Translations under genes and position numbers: made by a program
The notes under the pieces: generated by a model
The model's input: only the letters and a program-made list of their open reading frames with translations
The model's database searches: none
Told to the model about the DNA's origin: nothing
Part shown: one piece after another, positions 1 through 7,347 of the stretch
How positions within the stretch are numbered: position 1 is the first letter of the stretch
How the letters are laid out: each line of letters opens with the position of its first letter
Assembly (NCBI GenBank): GCA_046729855.1
Contig: JBKPHM010000056.1
Span: 1 to 35,070 of the forward strand
DNA: 35,070 bases
Source: DATHSY01 sp046729855
Lineage (GTDB): Bacteria; Actinomycetota; UBA4738; HRBIN12
Direction: 5' to 3'

Positions 1-1
1 C

Positions 2-2185
2 GGACACAACTACATCGGCACCGAGCACATCCTGCTCGGCCTTATCCGCGAGGGCGAGGGCGTGGCGGCGCAGGTCCTGCAGAAGCTCGGCGCGGACCTC
101 AACCGCGTTCGCCAGACCGTGATCCAGCTCCTGTCCGGCTACACCGGCGGCAAGGAGCAGCCCGGCGGCGAACAGACCGGTCAGCAGGGCTCGATGGTGC
201 TCGACCAGTTCGGGCGCAACCTCACCCAGCTCGCGCGCGAGGCCAAGCTCGACCCTGTGATCGGGCGTGAGAAGGAGATCGAGCGAGTCATGCAGGTCCT
301 CTCGCGCCGGACCAAGAACAACCCGGTGTTGATCGGCGAGCCCGGCGTCGGCAAGACGGCCGTCGTCGAGGGTCTCGCACAGGACATTGTCAAGGGCGAG
401 GTTCCCGAAACCCTCAAGGGCAAGCAGATCTACACACTGGACCTCGGCGCGCTGGTCGCCGGGTCGCGCTACCGTGGCGACTTCGAGGAGCGCCTGAAGA
501 AGGTCCTCAAGGAGATCCGGACCCGCGGCGACATCGTGCTGTTCATCGACGAGCTGCACACGCTCGTCGGCGCGGGCGCGGCCGAGGGCGCGATCGACGC
601 CGCCAGCATCCTGAAGCCGATGCTCGCGCGCGGCGAGCTCCAGACGATCGGCGCGACCACGCGCGAGGAGTACCGCAAGCACCTCGAGAAGGACGCGGCC
701 CTCGAGCGGCGGTTCCAGCCGATCAGCGTCGAGGAGCCGACAGTCGCGCACACGATCGAGATCCTCAAGGGCCTGCGCGACCGGTACGAGGCGCACCACC
801 GCGTCTCGTACACCGACGACGCGCTGGTCGCCTCCGCCAACCTGTCGGATCGCTACATCAGCGACCGGTTCCTGCCGGACAAGGCGATCGACCTGATCGA
901 CGAGGCCGGGTCGCGGATGCGGATCCGCCGGATGACGGCGCCGCCCGACGTCCGCGAGATCGACGAGAAGATCGCCGAGGTGCGTCTGAAGAAGGAATCG
1001 GCGATCGACGCACAGGACTTCGAGCGCGCTGCGGCGCTCCGCGACGAGGAGAAGAGCCTGATCGAGGAGCGCACCCGTCGCGAGCGCGAGTGGAAGTCCG
1101 GCGAGATGGACATCCTGTCCGAGGTCGACGAGGAGGAGATCGCCGAGGTCCTGTCCACCTGGACCGGCATCCCCGTGTTCAAGCTGACCGAGGAAGAGAC
1201 GGAGAAGCTGCTCCGCATGGAGGATGAGCTGCACAAGCGGATCATCAGCCAGAACGAATCGATCGTCGCCGTGTCCAAGGCGATCCGACGCACGCGAGCC
1301 GGCCTGAAGGACCCCAAGCGCCCGTCGGGGTCGTTCATCTTCCTCGGCCCCTCGGGCGTCGGCAAGACGGAGCTGTCCAAGGCGCTCGCGGAGTTCCTGT
1401 TCGGTGACGAGGACGCGCTGATCCAGCTCGACATGTCCGAGTACATGGAGAAGCACACGGTCAGCCGGTTGATCGGCTCACCCCCCGGCTACGTGGGGTA
1501 CGAGGAGGGCGGTCAGCTGACCGAGGCGGTCCGTCGCAAGCCGTTCAGCGTGGTGCTGTTCGACGAGATCGAGAAGGCGCACCCGGACGTGTTCAACACG
1601 CTCCTGCAGATCCTCGAGGACGGGCACCTGACCGACGCGCAGGGCCACAAGGTCGACTTCAAGAACACGATCATCATCATGACGTCGAACCTCGGGACCC
1701 GGGACATCCAGAAGGGGACATCGATCGGGTTCGCCGCGCGGCCCGACGAGAAGGTCACCTACGAGAAGATGAAGGACAAGGTCATGGAGGAGCTCAAGCG
1801 CTCCTTCAGGCCGGAGTTCCTGAACCGGATCGACGAGGTGATCGTGTTCCGCTCGCTCACGCGCGAGGACGTCAAGAGCATCGTCGACCTGATGATGAAG
1901 CGGGTGCGCGAGCAGCTCGCGTCCAAGGACCTCGAGATCACGCTCACCGACGCCGCCAAGGAACTGCTGGCGGAGAACGGCTACGACCCCGCGCTCGGGG
2001 CGCGGCCGCTCCGGCGGACCATCCAGCGGATGGTCGAGGACCCGCTGTCGGAGAAGCTCCTGTACAAGGACTTCCGGGCCGGTCAGACGGTGATCGTCGA
2101 TGCCCGCGACGGCGAGGTCGTGTTCGAGGCGCCGACCTCGCCGGAGACGCCGCCGGTCGAGCTGGCGGGCTCGTCCGAGAGCTAG
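2..2185 (+). CDS. clpC: ATP-dependent Clp protease ATPase subunit ClpC (5' truncated by window edge)
   Basis: AAA+ unfoldase that feeds substrates to the ClpP peptidase in the cytoplasm; in actinobacteria it is a central protein-quality-control factor. The reading frame is open from base 2, and its first codons encode GHNYIGTEHILLGLIREGEG, the second Clp_N repeat, so roughly 100 N-terminal residues lie upstream of the window. Visible in order: the end of Clp_N, first AAA+ module with Walker A GEPGVGKT (near base 335) and Walker B FIDELH, a central UVR-type coiled segment (DFERAAALRDEEKSL, near 1018-1062), second AAA+ module with Walker A GPSGVGKT (near 1351) and FDEIEKAH, then the ClpB_D2-small domain with LNRIDEVIVF. 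The UVR motif plus two AAA+ modules identifies ClpC rather than ClpA or ClpB. It converges with the RIO1 gene; a G+C-rich hairpin separates them. Confidence 0.97.
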   Translation, partial: GHNYIGTEHILLGLIREGEGVAAQVLQKLGADLNRVRQTVIQLLSGYTGGKEQPGGEQTGQQGSMVLDQFGRNLTQLAREAKLDPVIGREKEIERVMQVLSRRTKNNPVLIGEPGVGKTAVVEGLAQDIVKGEVPETLKGKQIYTLDLGALVAGSRYRGDFEERLKKVLKEIRTRGDIVLFIDELHTLVGAGAAEGAIDAASILKPMLARGELQTIGATTREEYRKHLEKDAALERRFQPISVEEPTVAHTIEILKGLRDRYEAHHRVSYTDDALVASANLSDRYISDRFLPDKAIDLIDEAGSRMRIRRMTAPPDVREIDEKIAEVRLKKESAIDAQDFERAAALRDEEKSLIEERTRREREWKSGEMDILSEVDEEEIAEVLSTWTGIPVFKLTEEETEKLLRMEDELHKRIISQNESIVAVSKAIRRTRAGLKDPKRPSGSFIFLGPSGVGKTELSKALAEFLFGDEDALIQLDMSEYMEKHTVSRLIGSPPGYVGYEEGGQLTEAVRRKPFSVVLFDEIEKAHPDVFNTLLQILEDGHLTDAQGHKVDFKNTIIIMTSNLGTRDIQKGTSIGFAARPDEKVTYEKMKDKVMEELKRSFRPEFLNRIDEVIVFRSLTREDVKSIVDLMMKRVREQLASKDLEITLTDAAKELLAENGYDPALGARPLRRTIQRMVEDPLSEKLLYKDFRAGQTVIVDARDGEVVFEAPTSPETPPVELAGSSES

Positions 2186-2235
2186 CGCGCGGGGACGTGG
2201 GTCGGCGGCACGCCCGCCGGCCCCGCAAGACCGAA

Positions 2236-2264
2236 GGCCCGGCAGCCCGCGAGGTTGCTGGGCC
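2236..2264. terminator. Hairpin between convergent clpC and RIO1 kinase genes
   Basis: Arms 2236-2246 and 2254-2264 pair over 11 positions, two of them G-U, around a 7-nt loop. It lies 51 nt past the clpC stop and 10 nt past the stop of the facing gene, so it could serve both. There is no T-run, so termination is inferred from position and stem strength. Confidence 0.5.
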
Positions 2265-2273
2265 TCTCGGTAT

Positions 2274-3029
2274 TCAGAACGCGAGGCCTCGTAGCTCCTC
2301 GGGGACCAGGTCCGCGAACGTCCAGGCCGTCCACAGGCCTTGGGCGATGCGCTCGGCATCGGAGCTGACGCCGAAGCGCGCGAAGTGCTCGCAGATCCGC
2401 GCGACGTCGCGGTCGAGCAGCCGCTGCGCGTGGCGGTTCTTGCGTGGGTCGACGGCCTGCGGCAGATCGATCAGCGTCGCGCGCCCGTCCCACACGAGCA
2501 CGTTGTACGCCGACAGGTCCCCGTGGATCACGTCGTTGTACAGGAATCGCTCGACGTTGCGCATCACCTGCTCGAACAGGGCGTTGGCCTCGTCGCGGTT
2601 CGGGCGCAACGACCGCAGCTGCGGGGCCGCGACATCCTCGTCCCCGATGTACGTCATCAGGACCGAGTCCTCGGTCATGGCGATCGGCCGGGGCACGTCC
2701 GCGCCCGCTCTCGACAGGGTCTCGAGCATCTCCCATTCGCGGTAAACCCAGATCGCACCCTGGACCTCGCGGCCGAACCGCGTCTTCTTCTGCAGCGCCA
2801 CGCGGACGCGTCGTTCCTTGATCCACTCGCCGTCGCGGTACACGGACTCGTCGCGGAAGTCCCGCCGGTCGAGCGGGTGGTACAGCTTGAGCGCGAGCAG
2901 GTCCTCGCCCGTGGTCGAGCGGTTGGCGCGGCACAGGTGGACCGAGGCCTCCTTGCCGCTCTTGATCGGTCTGATGACTTGTGTGATGAGCCCTTCGCCG
3001 AGGAAGTGCTCGAACGCGTTGGCTTCCAA
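2274..3029 (-). CDS. RIO1-family serine/threonine protein kinase
   Basis: Atypical protein kinase of the RIO family (251 aa). The catalytic loop reads VIHGDLSAYNVLVW, with catalytic Asp and metal-binding Asn. The metal-binding loop is LIDLPQAVDPRKN, replacing the DFG of ordinary kinases. The N-terminal part has IKSGKEASVHLC, the nucleotide-binding strand of RIO1 proteins, and LALKLY with the expected ATP-contacting Lys. No winged-helix RIO2 N-terminus is present. The start is TTG at 3029: it is preceded by GGAGG eight bases upstream and the domain begins right after it. In archaea and eukaryotes RIO1 acts in small-subunit ribosome maturation; in bacteria the substrate is unknown, so a ribosome-related role is only inference. 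The gene is read from its own leader (see 3109-3257) and is the only gene on that transcript. Confidence 0.9.
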   Translation of the reverse strand: MEANAFEHFLGEGLITQVIRPIKSGKEASVHLCRANRSTTGEDLLALKLYHPLDRRDFRDESVYRDGEWIKERRVRVALQKKTRFGREVQGAIWVYREWEMLETLSRAGADVPRPIAMTEDSVLMTYIGDEDVAAPQLRSLRPNRDEANALFEQVMRNVERFLYNDVIHGDLSAYNVLVWDGRATLIDLPQAVDPRKNRHAQRLLDRDVARICEHFARFGVSSDAERIAQGLWTAWTFADLVPEELRGLAF

Positions 3030-3108
3030 TTCGGGTTCCTCCGTTCGTGGATGGGGGCGGCGGCCGCGGCCGCGCGCCCATCGCTCGGAGGCCCGTTGGA
3101 AGAAGAAG

Positions 3109-3128
3109 GGCCGCCCGTTCGGGCGGCC
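3109..3128 (-). terminator. Strong hairpin in the RIO1 leader, possible attenuator
   Basis: A perfect 9-bp stem (GGCCGCCCG / CGGGCGGCC) closes on a 2-base centre, so in RNA the loop would open to about four bases. On the minus strand it is followed by CTTCTTCTTCC. It sits 22 nt after the stop of the 19-codon leader ORF and about 80 nt before the kinase start, in the position expected of an attenuator. Whether it terminates is not shown by sequence alone. Confidence 0.5.
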
Positions 3129-3150
3129 GGATCACGCGTACGTGGGAGCG

Positions 3151-3210
3151 CTAGCGGCCGGTCCCGAAGGGGATGAGCGCGCGACGTGGAGCCACCGAGA
3201 CGGTCGCCAT
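3151..3210 (-). CDS. Putative 19-aa leader peptide upstream of the RIO1 kinase gene
   Basis: Short ORF encoding MATVSVAPRRALIPFGTGR followed by TAG. An AAGGAGG Shine-Dalgarno sequence ends about nine bases before the ATG at 3210, one of the best ribosome binding sites in the window. A TATACT box lies about 42 nt upstream, and a strong hairpin follows 22 nt after the stop. A second ATG at 3218 opens another frame (28 codons) but sits directly against the Shine-Dalgarno sequence, which makes it less likely. I do not recognise the peptide. It could be a translated leader that couples ribosome status to read-through into the kinase gene, or an independent small protein with its own terminator. 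Confidence 0.45.
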   Translation of the reverse strand: MATVSVAPRRALIPFGTGR

Positions 3211-3251
3211 TGGTTCATCCCTCCTTCGGTCGGACCGGTGCGAACCGCTGG

Positions 3252-3257
3252 AGTATA
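3252..3257 (-). promoter_or_regulatory. -10 box (TATACT) for the leader/RIO1 transcript
   Basis: TATACT on the minus strand lies just past the hairpin that ends the upstream gene. The predicted transcription start is near 3245, giving a leader of about 215 nt before the kinase. No convincing -35 is seen, since that position falls in the hairpin. Confidence 0.45.
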
Positions 3258-3263
3258 GCGGGC

Positions 3264-3284
3264 GGCCGGCGCCTCGCGCCGGCC
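3264..3284 (-). terminator. Terminator hairpin after the BNR-repeat protein gene
   Basis: Perfect 9-bp stem (3264-3272 with 3276-3284) and a 3-nt loop, 29 nt past the stop of the minus-strand gene ending at 3313. There is no T-run. Its position between a gene end and a new -10 box supports a terminator role. Confidence 0.55.
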
Positions 3285-3312
3285 CCCCTGCGGTGCGTCC
3301 CCCCGACCGCGT

Positions 3313-5142
3313 CTACCTGCGGGCGTACATCGCGTCTTGGACGTACCCGTCGTGCGGCTCGCCCGTGTAGAAGTCGATCTGGGGCGAGGTATCCACGCGG
3401 TTGAGCCCGGTCCACACGACGTGGATCCGGCCGTCGGGGCCCACGTCGAGCCCGGTGTAGTCGCCGTGGAAGACGTTGCAGTCTTTCCCCTCGGCGTCCG
3501 TGACGGGCGGGTCCGAATACCCCGCGGGCCCACAGATCGCCGGCCACTCGTCCTCGGGCACGTACTGACCCGCCCAGTGGGTCACGGAGACGTCCGGGTG
3601 CTCCAGCGGGCCGACCGCTTGCTTCGTTGTGCCGACCGACAGGACATGCCGGAAGTTGTCGGCCGGCGCGGCCTGCGTGTCCTCGTCCCAGGCGACGGCG
3701 AGGACGCCCGCTGGGGTGAAGTCGGACCAGGGGAACCACTCCGGGCCAGCCACGGGGGCGACCGCGTGTGGCGCCGTCCACGTCACGCCACCGTCCAGCG
3801 ACTCCACGACCCTCACGTCGGTGTCGAAGCCGGGCCCGGCGTTGCACGGGTCGTAGTTCGGCGCCTCGCCGGGGATCTCCTCGATGCACTCGTCCGTCGC
3901 GTTCGGGTTCGGCGCGTCACGGTCCGCGTACACGGCGGCGAGGTGGTTGGGGTTGGTCGGGTCGACGGAGATGTTCCCCGCGGAGGTCCACCTGATCTGA
4001 TGGCCCCATACGGTCTGGCGGGCGATCACCGAGTACGGCGTGTCGGACAGCCCATCCTCCAGCTGTGCCGCGACCCACGGGCCCTGGAACGTCTCACCAC
4101 CGTCCTTCGACCGAACGACCATGATCTGACCGTCGAAGTCGAAGTCCACCTCCCACTCGGCCTCGTTCTGATTGTTCATGAAGTGGATGTAGAGCGTTCC
4201 GTCCGACGCGACGACGGGGATCGAGGTCTGATCCTCGTCACAGTCCGTCCCGTCACCCGTCTCCTGGTAGGTGCAGCTCGGGTGCGATTTCGAGATCTCC
4301 TTCGGGGGCGTCCAGGTCAGCCCGCCGTCGTCGGACCAGCTCAACCAGATCGGCGACTCCGCGTACGCACCCCCCAGGGTATTGAGGAACCGACTCGACG
4401 TGACGTAGATGCGTCCGTAGAACGGGCTGCTCGGGTTGTTGTCGACGGCGATCCACTCCTTGTCGTAGAAGACCGCCAGGTTCGCCGGTCCGATGCCTGC
4501 GCCGGTCCCGTGCATGACGGTCACGGGTTCGGACCACGTCACTCCGCCGTCGGTCGAGCGCGACACCGAGACGTTGCCCTGCGTGACGAACGGCCCGCCC
4601 TGCCCGCCGACGTTCTCGAGCTGCGCCATCACCGCGACGTCATGCTTCGCGTCGAACGCAGGAGCCGGGTCGCCGGCGCCGTTGCCGCTCCGCATCGGGA
4701 TCTGGCCGTCGACCCACGTCGCGCCGCCGTCGAACGAGGTGAAGAACCCGGTCGGGACGATCGCCTGTCTCGCTCCCGTCGCGTTGTTGAACCGGTAGAA
4801 GTAATCGTTCGATCCGGCGAGCAGGTGGTTGGGGTCCTCGGGATCCACGGCGATTGCGATCTCGTTGTCCGGTGCGAAGTTCTGTCCGAACGTCGCGTCG
4901 TTGCAGCTTATGTCGACCGTCGCGGCCGGGTTGCCGGAGCTCGCGCACCGGAACGCTTCGATCTGCTCGACGCTGAAGTTCCCGCCGTTCAGCCCCGGCA
5001 GGTCGTACTGCAGCGGCGATGGGACAAGCTTCATCGCGATCAGCTTCGACGTATTCGCGGGCTTGTCGCGGCCGGCCGCCGGCACCGCCGCAAGCACGGG
5101 TACGACCAGGGCGACCGCGAGGATCGCTATCGCTCGTCGCAT
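3313..5142 (-). CDS. Secreted BNR/Asp-box repeat protein (sialidase-like beta-propeller)
   Basis: A 609-aa exported protein. The N-terminus has two Arg, a hydrophobic stretch of about 17 residues and a likely signal peptidase site after PAAG (around residues 21-25). Five Asp-box motifs (S-x-D-G-G-x-T-W/F) occur near residues 136, 196, 269, 345 and 448, the mark of the BNR/sialidase beta-propeller fold. Phrases such as AVDPEDPNHLLAGSND and SVDPTNPNHLAAVYAD repeat between blades. I cannot place the Arg triad or the Tyr/Glu pair of true sialidases, so an enzymatic role is not claimed; related proteins are usually annotated exo-alpha-sialidase or hypothetical. Several Cys pairs suggest extracellular disulfides. 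The ATG at 5142 was chosen because it starts the signal peptide and follows GGAGGGGGAG. Divergent from radA. Confidence 0.82.
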   Translation of the reverse strand: MRRAIAILAVALVVPVLAAVPAAGRDKPANTSKLIAMKLVPSPLQYDLPGLNGGNFSVEQIEAFRCASSGNPAATVDISCNDATFGQNFAPDNEIAIAVDPEDPNHLLAGSNDYFYRFNNATGARQAIVPTGFFTSFDGGATWVDGQIPMRSGNGAGDPAPAFDAKHDVAVMAQLENVGGQGGPFVTQGNVSVSRSTDGGVTWSEPVTVMHGTGAGIGPANLAVFYDKEWIAVDNNPSSPFYGRIYVTSSRFLNTLGGAYAESPIWLSWSDDGGLTWTPPKEISKSHPSCTYQETGDGTDCDEDQTSIPVVASDGTLYIHFMNNQNEAEWEVDFDFDGQIMVVRSKDGGETFQGPWVAAQLEDGLSDTPYSVIARQTVWGHQIRWTSAGNISVDPTNPNHLAAVYADRDAPNPNATDECIEEIPGEAPNYDPCNAGPGFDTDVRVVESLDGGVTWTAPHAVAPVAGPEWFPWSDFTPAGVLAVAWDEDTQAAPADNFRHVLSVGTTKQAVGPLEHPDVSVTHWAGQYVPEDEWPAICGPAGYSDPPVTDAEGKDCNVFHGDYTGLDVGPDGRIHVVWTGLNRVDTSPQIDFYTGEPHDGYVQDAMYARR

Positions 5143-5240
5143 CGACTCCCCCTCCTCCGTTCGGGTGCGAACGTCGTCAAAGGTAGGCCTAGCGACATCC
5201 CCTGCGCAAACCCGTTCCACCCCAAACGACCTAGGCCAGA

Positions 5241-5267
5241 GGTCGAAACCTTCGGTCGAAACTTCGG
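5241..5267. repeat. Tandem GGTCGAAAC-(C)TTC repeats between divergent BNR gene and radA
   Basis: Two back-to-back copies: GGTCGAAACCTTC (5241-5253) and GGTCGAAACTTCGG (5254-5267). Each is also a short inverted repeat, CGAA-N3-TTCG and CGAA-N2-TTCG. They lie about 18 bp upstream of the radA -10-like box, where a repressor or activator could act on either divergent gene. Confidence 0.5.
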
Positions 5268-5284
5268 ATGTCACACCCCCTCGG

Positions 5285-5290
5285 TACGGT
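5285..5290 (+). promoter_or_regulatory. -10-like box (TACGGT) for a leaderless radA transcript
   Basis: TACGGT ends exactly 7 nt before the radA ATG at 5298, placing the expected transcription start on the start codon. There is no Shine-Dalgarno sequence before that ATG. The same arrangement is seen before the glutamate dehydrogenase gene (19870-19883). No clear -35. Confidence 0.4.
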
Positions 5291-5297
5291 CGCGACC

Positions 5298-6644
5298 ATG
5301 GGCAGCGTACGAACGACCCTCGCGTGCTCGAGCTGCGGTCAGCCCGTCGAGCGGTGGGTGGGCCGGTGTCCCGGCTGTAGCGACTGGGGGACGATCGAGG
5401 AGCGGAGACCTGGCGCGGCCTCCGCGCCCGTCCCGGCACTGACGCTCGGGCGTGCCGACGACGCCGCCGTCGAACGGAGGGCCTCCACCGGGTTCTCCGG
5501 CGTCGATCGCGTCCTGGGCGGAGGGCTCGTCCCAGGCACCGTTGCCCTGCTCGCGGGCGAGCCCGGCATCGGCAAGTCGACCCTTCTCCTCCAGTTGGTG
5601 GCGAACCTGTCGGCCGCCGGGCTCTCCTGCCTGCTCGCCTCGGGCGAGGAGTCCCGCGAACAGGTGGCGATGCGTGCCGCCCGCCTTGGCATCGACGGCG
5701 ACGCCGTGGCCTTCGTGCCAGGACGCGACCTCGACCAGGTGCTCGAGGCGGCACGGTCGTCGCGACCGTTCCTGCTCGCGGTGGACTCGATCCAGAGCCT
5801 TCGCGATCCCGACGCGACGCAGGCGGTCGGCGGGCCCGCGCAGGTTCGCGGGTGCGCCGACGCGCTCGTCGGCCTGGCCAAGTCAACGGGCCTCGCCGTC
5901 GTCATGACCGGACACGTCACCAAGGACGGCGACGTTGCGGGTCCGCGGACGCTCGAGCACGCCGTCGACGTCGTGCTCGCTTTCGACGGCGACCCGCGGT
6001 CGGGCCTGCGCGTGCTCTCCGGGGGCAAGAACCGCTTCGGGGCCGAGGGCGAGGTGGCCTGGTTCGAGATGGAAGCATCCGGCCTCCGCGAGATCGACCC
6101 ATCCGATCTCCTGCTCGGGACCGACGGCGAGCCGGGCTCGGCCACGGCGTTGCCCCGGGCCGGCCGGCGGGCTCTCGCCGTCGAGGTCCAGGCGCTCGCT
6201 GTCCCGACGGAGACTCCGGGCCGCCGGCAGGTGACCGGCCTCGACCCTCGGCGCTTCCAGCTCGTCGCCGCCGTCCTCGAACGGTTGGTACGGCTGCCGA
6301 TCGGCCGCGCGGATCTGTACGGCGCGACGGCGGGAGGCGTGCGCGTGGACGATCCGGGCTGCGACCTCGCCGCCGCGGCGGCGCTCGCCTCGGCGGTCGG
6401 TGGCGTCTCAGCGCCCGTGGGGTCGGCGTTCCTCGGCGAGGTGACGCTCACCGGCCTCGTCCGCCCGGCGCCGGCCCTTCCGCAGCGCCTGGCGGCGGCC
6501 CGGGCGGCGGGAGTCCGGACCGTATTCGGCGCAGGCGAGGCCTCGGTCCCGTCGGGGCTGCGGTTCGTGCAGGTCAGGCGGGTCGACGATGCGCTGGCGT
6601 GGGCGGTCGTGCCGTCCGACCGACGATCTCGGCGGTCGGCCTAG
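5298..6644 (+). CDS. radA: DNA repair ATPase RadA (Sms)
   Basis: RecA-like ATPase acting in recombinational repair and branch migration (448 aa, normal length). An N-terminal zinc finger has Cys10, Cys13, Cys24 and Cys27 (CSSC...CPGC). Walker A is GEPGIGKST at residues 87-95, Walker B is LLAVDSIQSL, and the RadA-specific loop GGKNRFG follows. The C-terminal Lon-like domain begins around residue 290 and contains GGVRVDDPGCDLAAAAALAS. The ATG at 5298 is preferred over an ATG 30 bases upstream because the zinc finger starts shortly after it and a -10-like box lies 7 nt before it. Upstream tandem repeats may carry control. It precedes carD; in many actinobacteria radA and carD are likewise neighbours. 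Confidence 0.96.
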   Translation: MGSVRTTLACSSCGQPVERWVGRCPGCSDWGTIEERRPGAASAPVPALTLGRADDAAVERRASTGFSGVDRVLGGGLVPGTVALLAGEPGIGKSTLLLQLVANLSAAGLSCLLASGEESREQVAMRAARLGIDGDAVAFVPGRDLDQVLEAARSSRPFLLAVDSIQSLRDPDATQAVGGPAQVRGCADALVGLAKSTGLAVVMTGHVTKDGDVAGPRTLEHAVDVVLAFDGDPRSGLRVLSGGKNRFGAEGEVAWFEMEASGLREIDPSDLLLGTDGEPGSATALPRAGRRALAVEVQALAVPTETPGRRQVTGLDPRRFQLVAAVLERLVRLPIGRADLYGATAGGVRVDDPGCDLAAAAALASAVGGVSAPVGSAFLGEVTLTGLVRPAPALPQRLAAARAAGVRTVFGAGEASVPSGLRFVQVRRVDDALAWAVVPSDRRSRRSA

Positions 6645-6697
6645 GTTCGCCGAGACGCCCGGAACGCGCGAAATGGCCCCTGACCAGGGATTTTGAT

Positions 6698-6727
6698 TTG
6701 CGGTTCAGACCGCTCGCGTGCTATCTT
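6698..6727 (+). promoter_or_regulatory. Probable carD promoter
   Basis: TTGCGG (6698-6703), an 18-bp spacer and TATCTT (6722-6727). This predicts a transcript start near 6734 and a leader of about 37 nt before the GTG start of carD. Confidence 0.5.
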
Positions 6728-6770
6728 CGCTAACAGTCCCGGCGACGATCCGAGCCTTCGAGGGGGTTGT

Positions 6771-7280
6771 GTGTTCCGCAAAGGCGACACAGTGGTCCAT
6801 CCGGAACATGGCGCGGCAGTCATCGAGGAGCTGCGCGAAAGGGAGATCCTGGGGGAGCGGCGGAAGTACTTCGTCCTCCGGGTCGCGTACGGGGACCTCA
6901 CCCTGATGGTCCCGGTCGACAGCACCGAGGAGGTCGGCCTCCGACAGGTCGTCAGCAAGAACGAGGTCAGAAAGGTCCTGAACGTCCTCAAGGAGGACGA
7001 GTCGAAGATGGCCGCCAACTGGAGCCGCCGCTTCAAGAACAACATCGAGAAGCTGCGGTCCGGCGACATCTACCAGGTGGCCGAGGTCGTCAGGAACCTC
7101 TCGATTCGAGAGCGCGAGCGCGGCCTGTCGGCCGGCGAGAAGCGGATGATCACCAAGGCCCGCCAGATCCTGGTGTCGGAGCTCGCCTACGCGACGGGCG
7201 GTACGGAGGAAAAGGCCGAGGCCATGATCGACAAGGTCCTGGACGACTCGCACCAGGCTCGCATCCTCCAGGGAGCCTGA
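6771..7280 (+). CDS. carD: CarD-family RNA polymerase-binding transcription regulator
   Basis: CarD binds the RNA polymerase beta subunit through its N-terminal Tudor-like domain and stabilises the open complex, notably at rRNA promoters. The protein is 169 aa, close to the usual 160. It begins (V/M)FRKGDTVVHPEHGAAVIEEL, the hallmark start of the family; the C-terminal half is the helical DNA-contacting domain with MAANWSRRFKNNIEKL and a Trp in the expected place. The GTG at 6771 was chosen because it aligns with family N-termini and follows GAGGGGG by four bases. It heads the conserved order carD - PIN/TRAM gene - ispD - ispF - rlmB - tRNA-Thr. Confidence 0.95.
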   Translation: MFRKGDTVVHPEHGAAVIEELREREILGERRKYFVLRVAYGDLTLMVPVDSTEEVGLRQVVSKNEVRKVLNVLKEDESKMAANWSRRFKNNIEKLRSGDIYQVAEVVRNLSIRERERGLSAGEKRMITKARQILVSELAYATGGTEEKAEAMIDKVLDDSHQARILQGA

Positions 7281-7347
7281 CCCCCGCCGTTCGGGCTCCC
7301 CCGTTGCGGTGGTTGCGCGTTCGCGCGCGGCGCGGCACGGTACCCCA

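Noticed and set aside
1478..2359. Long open frames antisense to real genes, also at 3337-5442, 10492-12627, 20240-21973 and 28285-30444
   Set aside because: High GC leaves many stop-free antisense frames. These translate to Arg/Pro/Val/Asp-rich low-complexity sequence with no domain signature and fully overlap well-identified genes.
3132..3218. Alternative 28-codon ORF starting at ATG 3218 in the RIO1 leader
   Set aside because: Its ATG abuts the Shine-Dalgarno sequence; the ATG at 3210 has proper spacing.
5241..5267. Consensus SOS box upstream of radA
   Set aside because: The dyads are CGAA-N2/3-TTCG, not GAAC-N4-GTTC, so I report them only as repeats.
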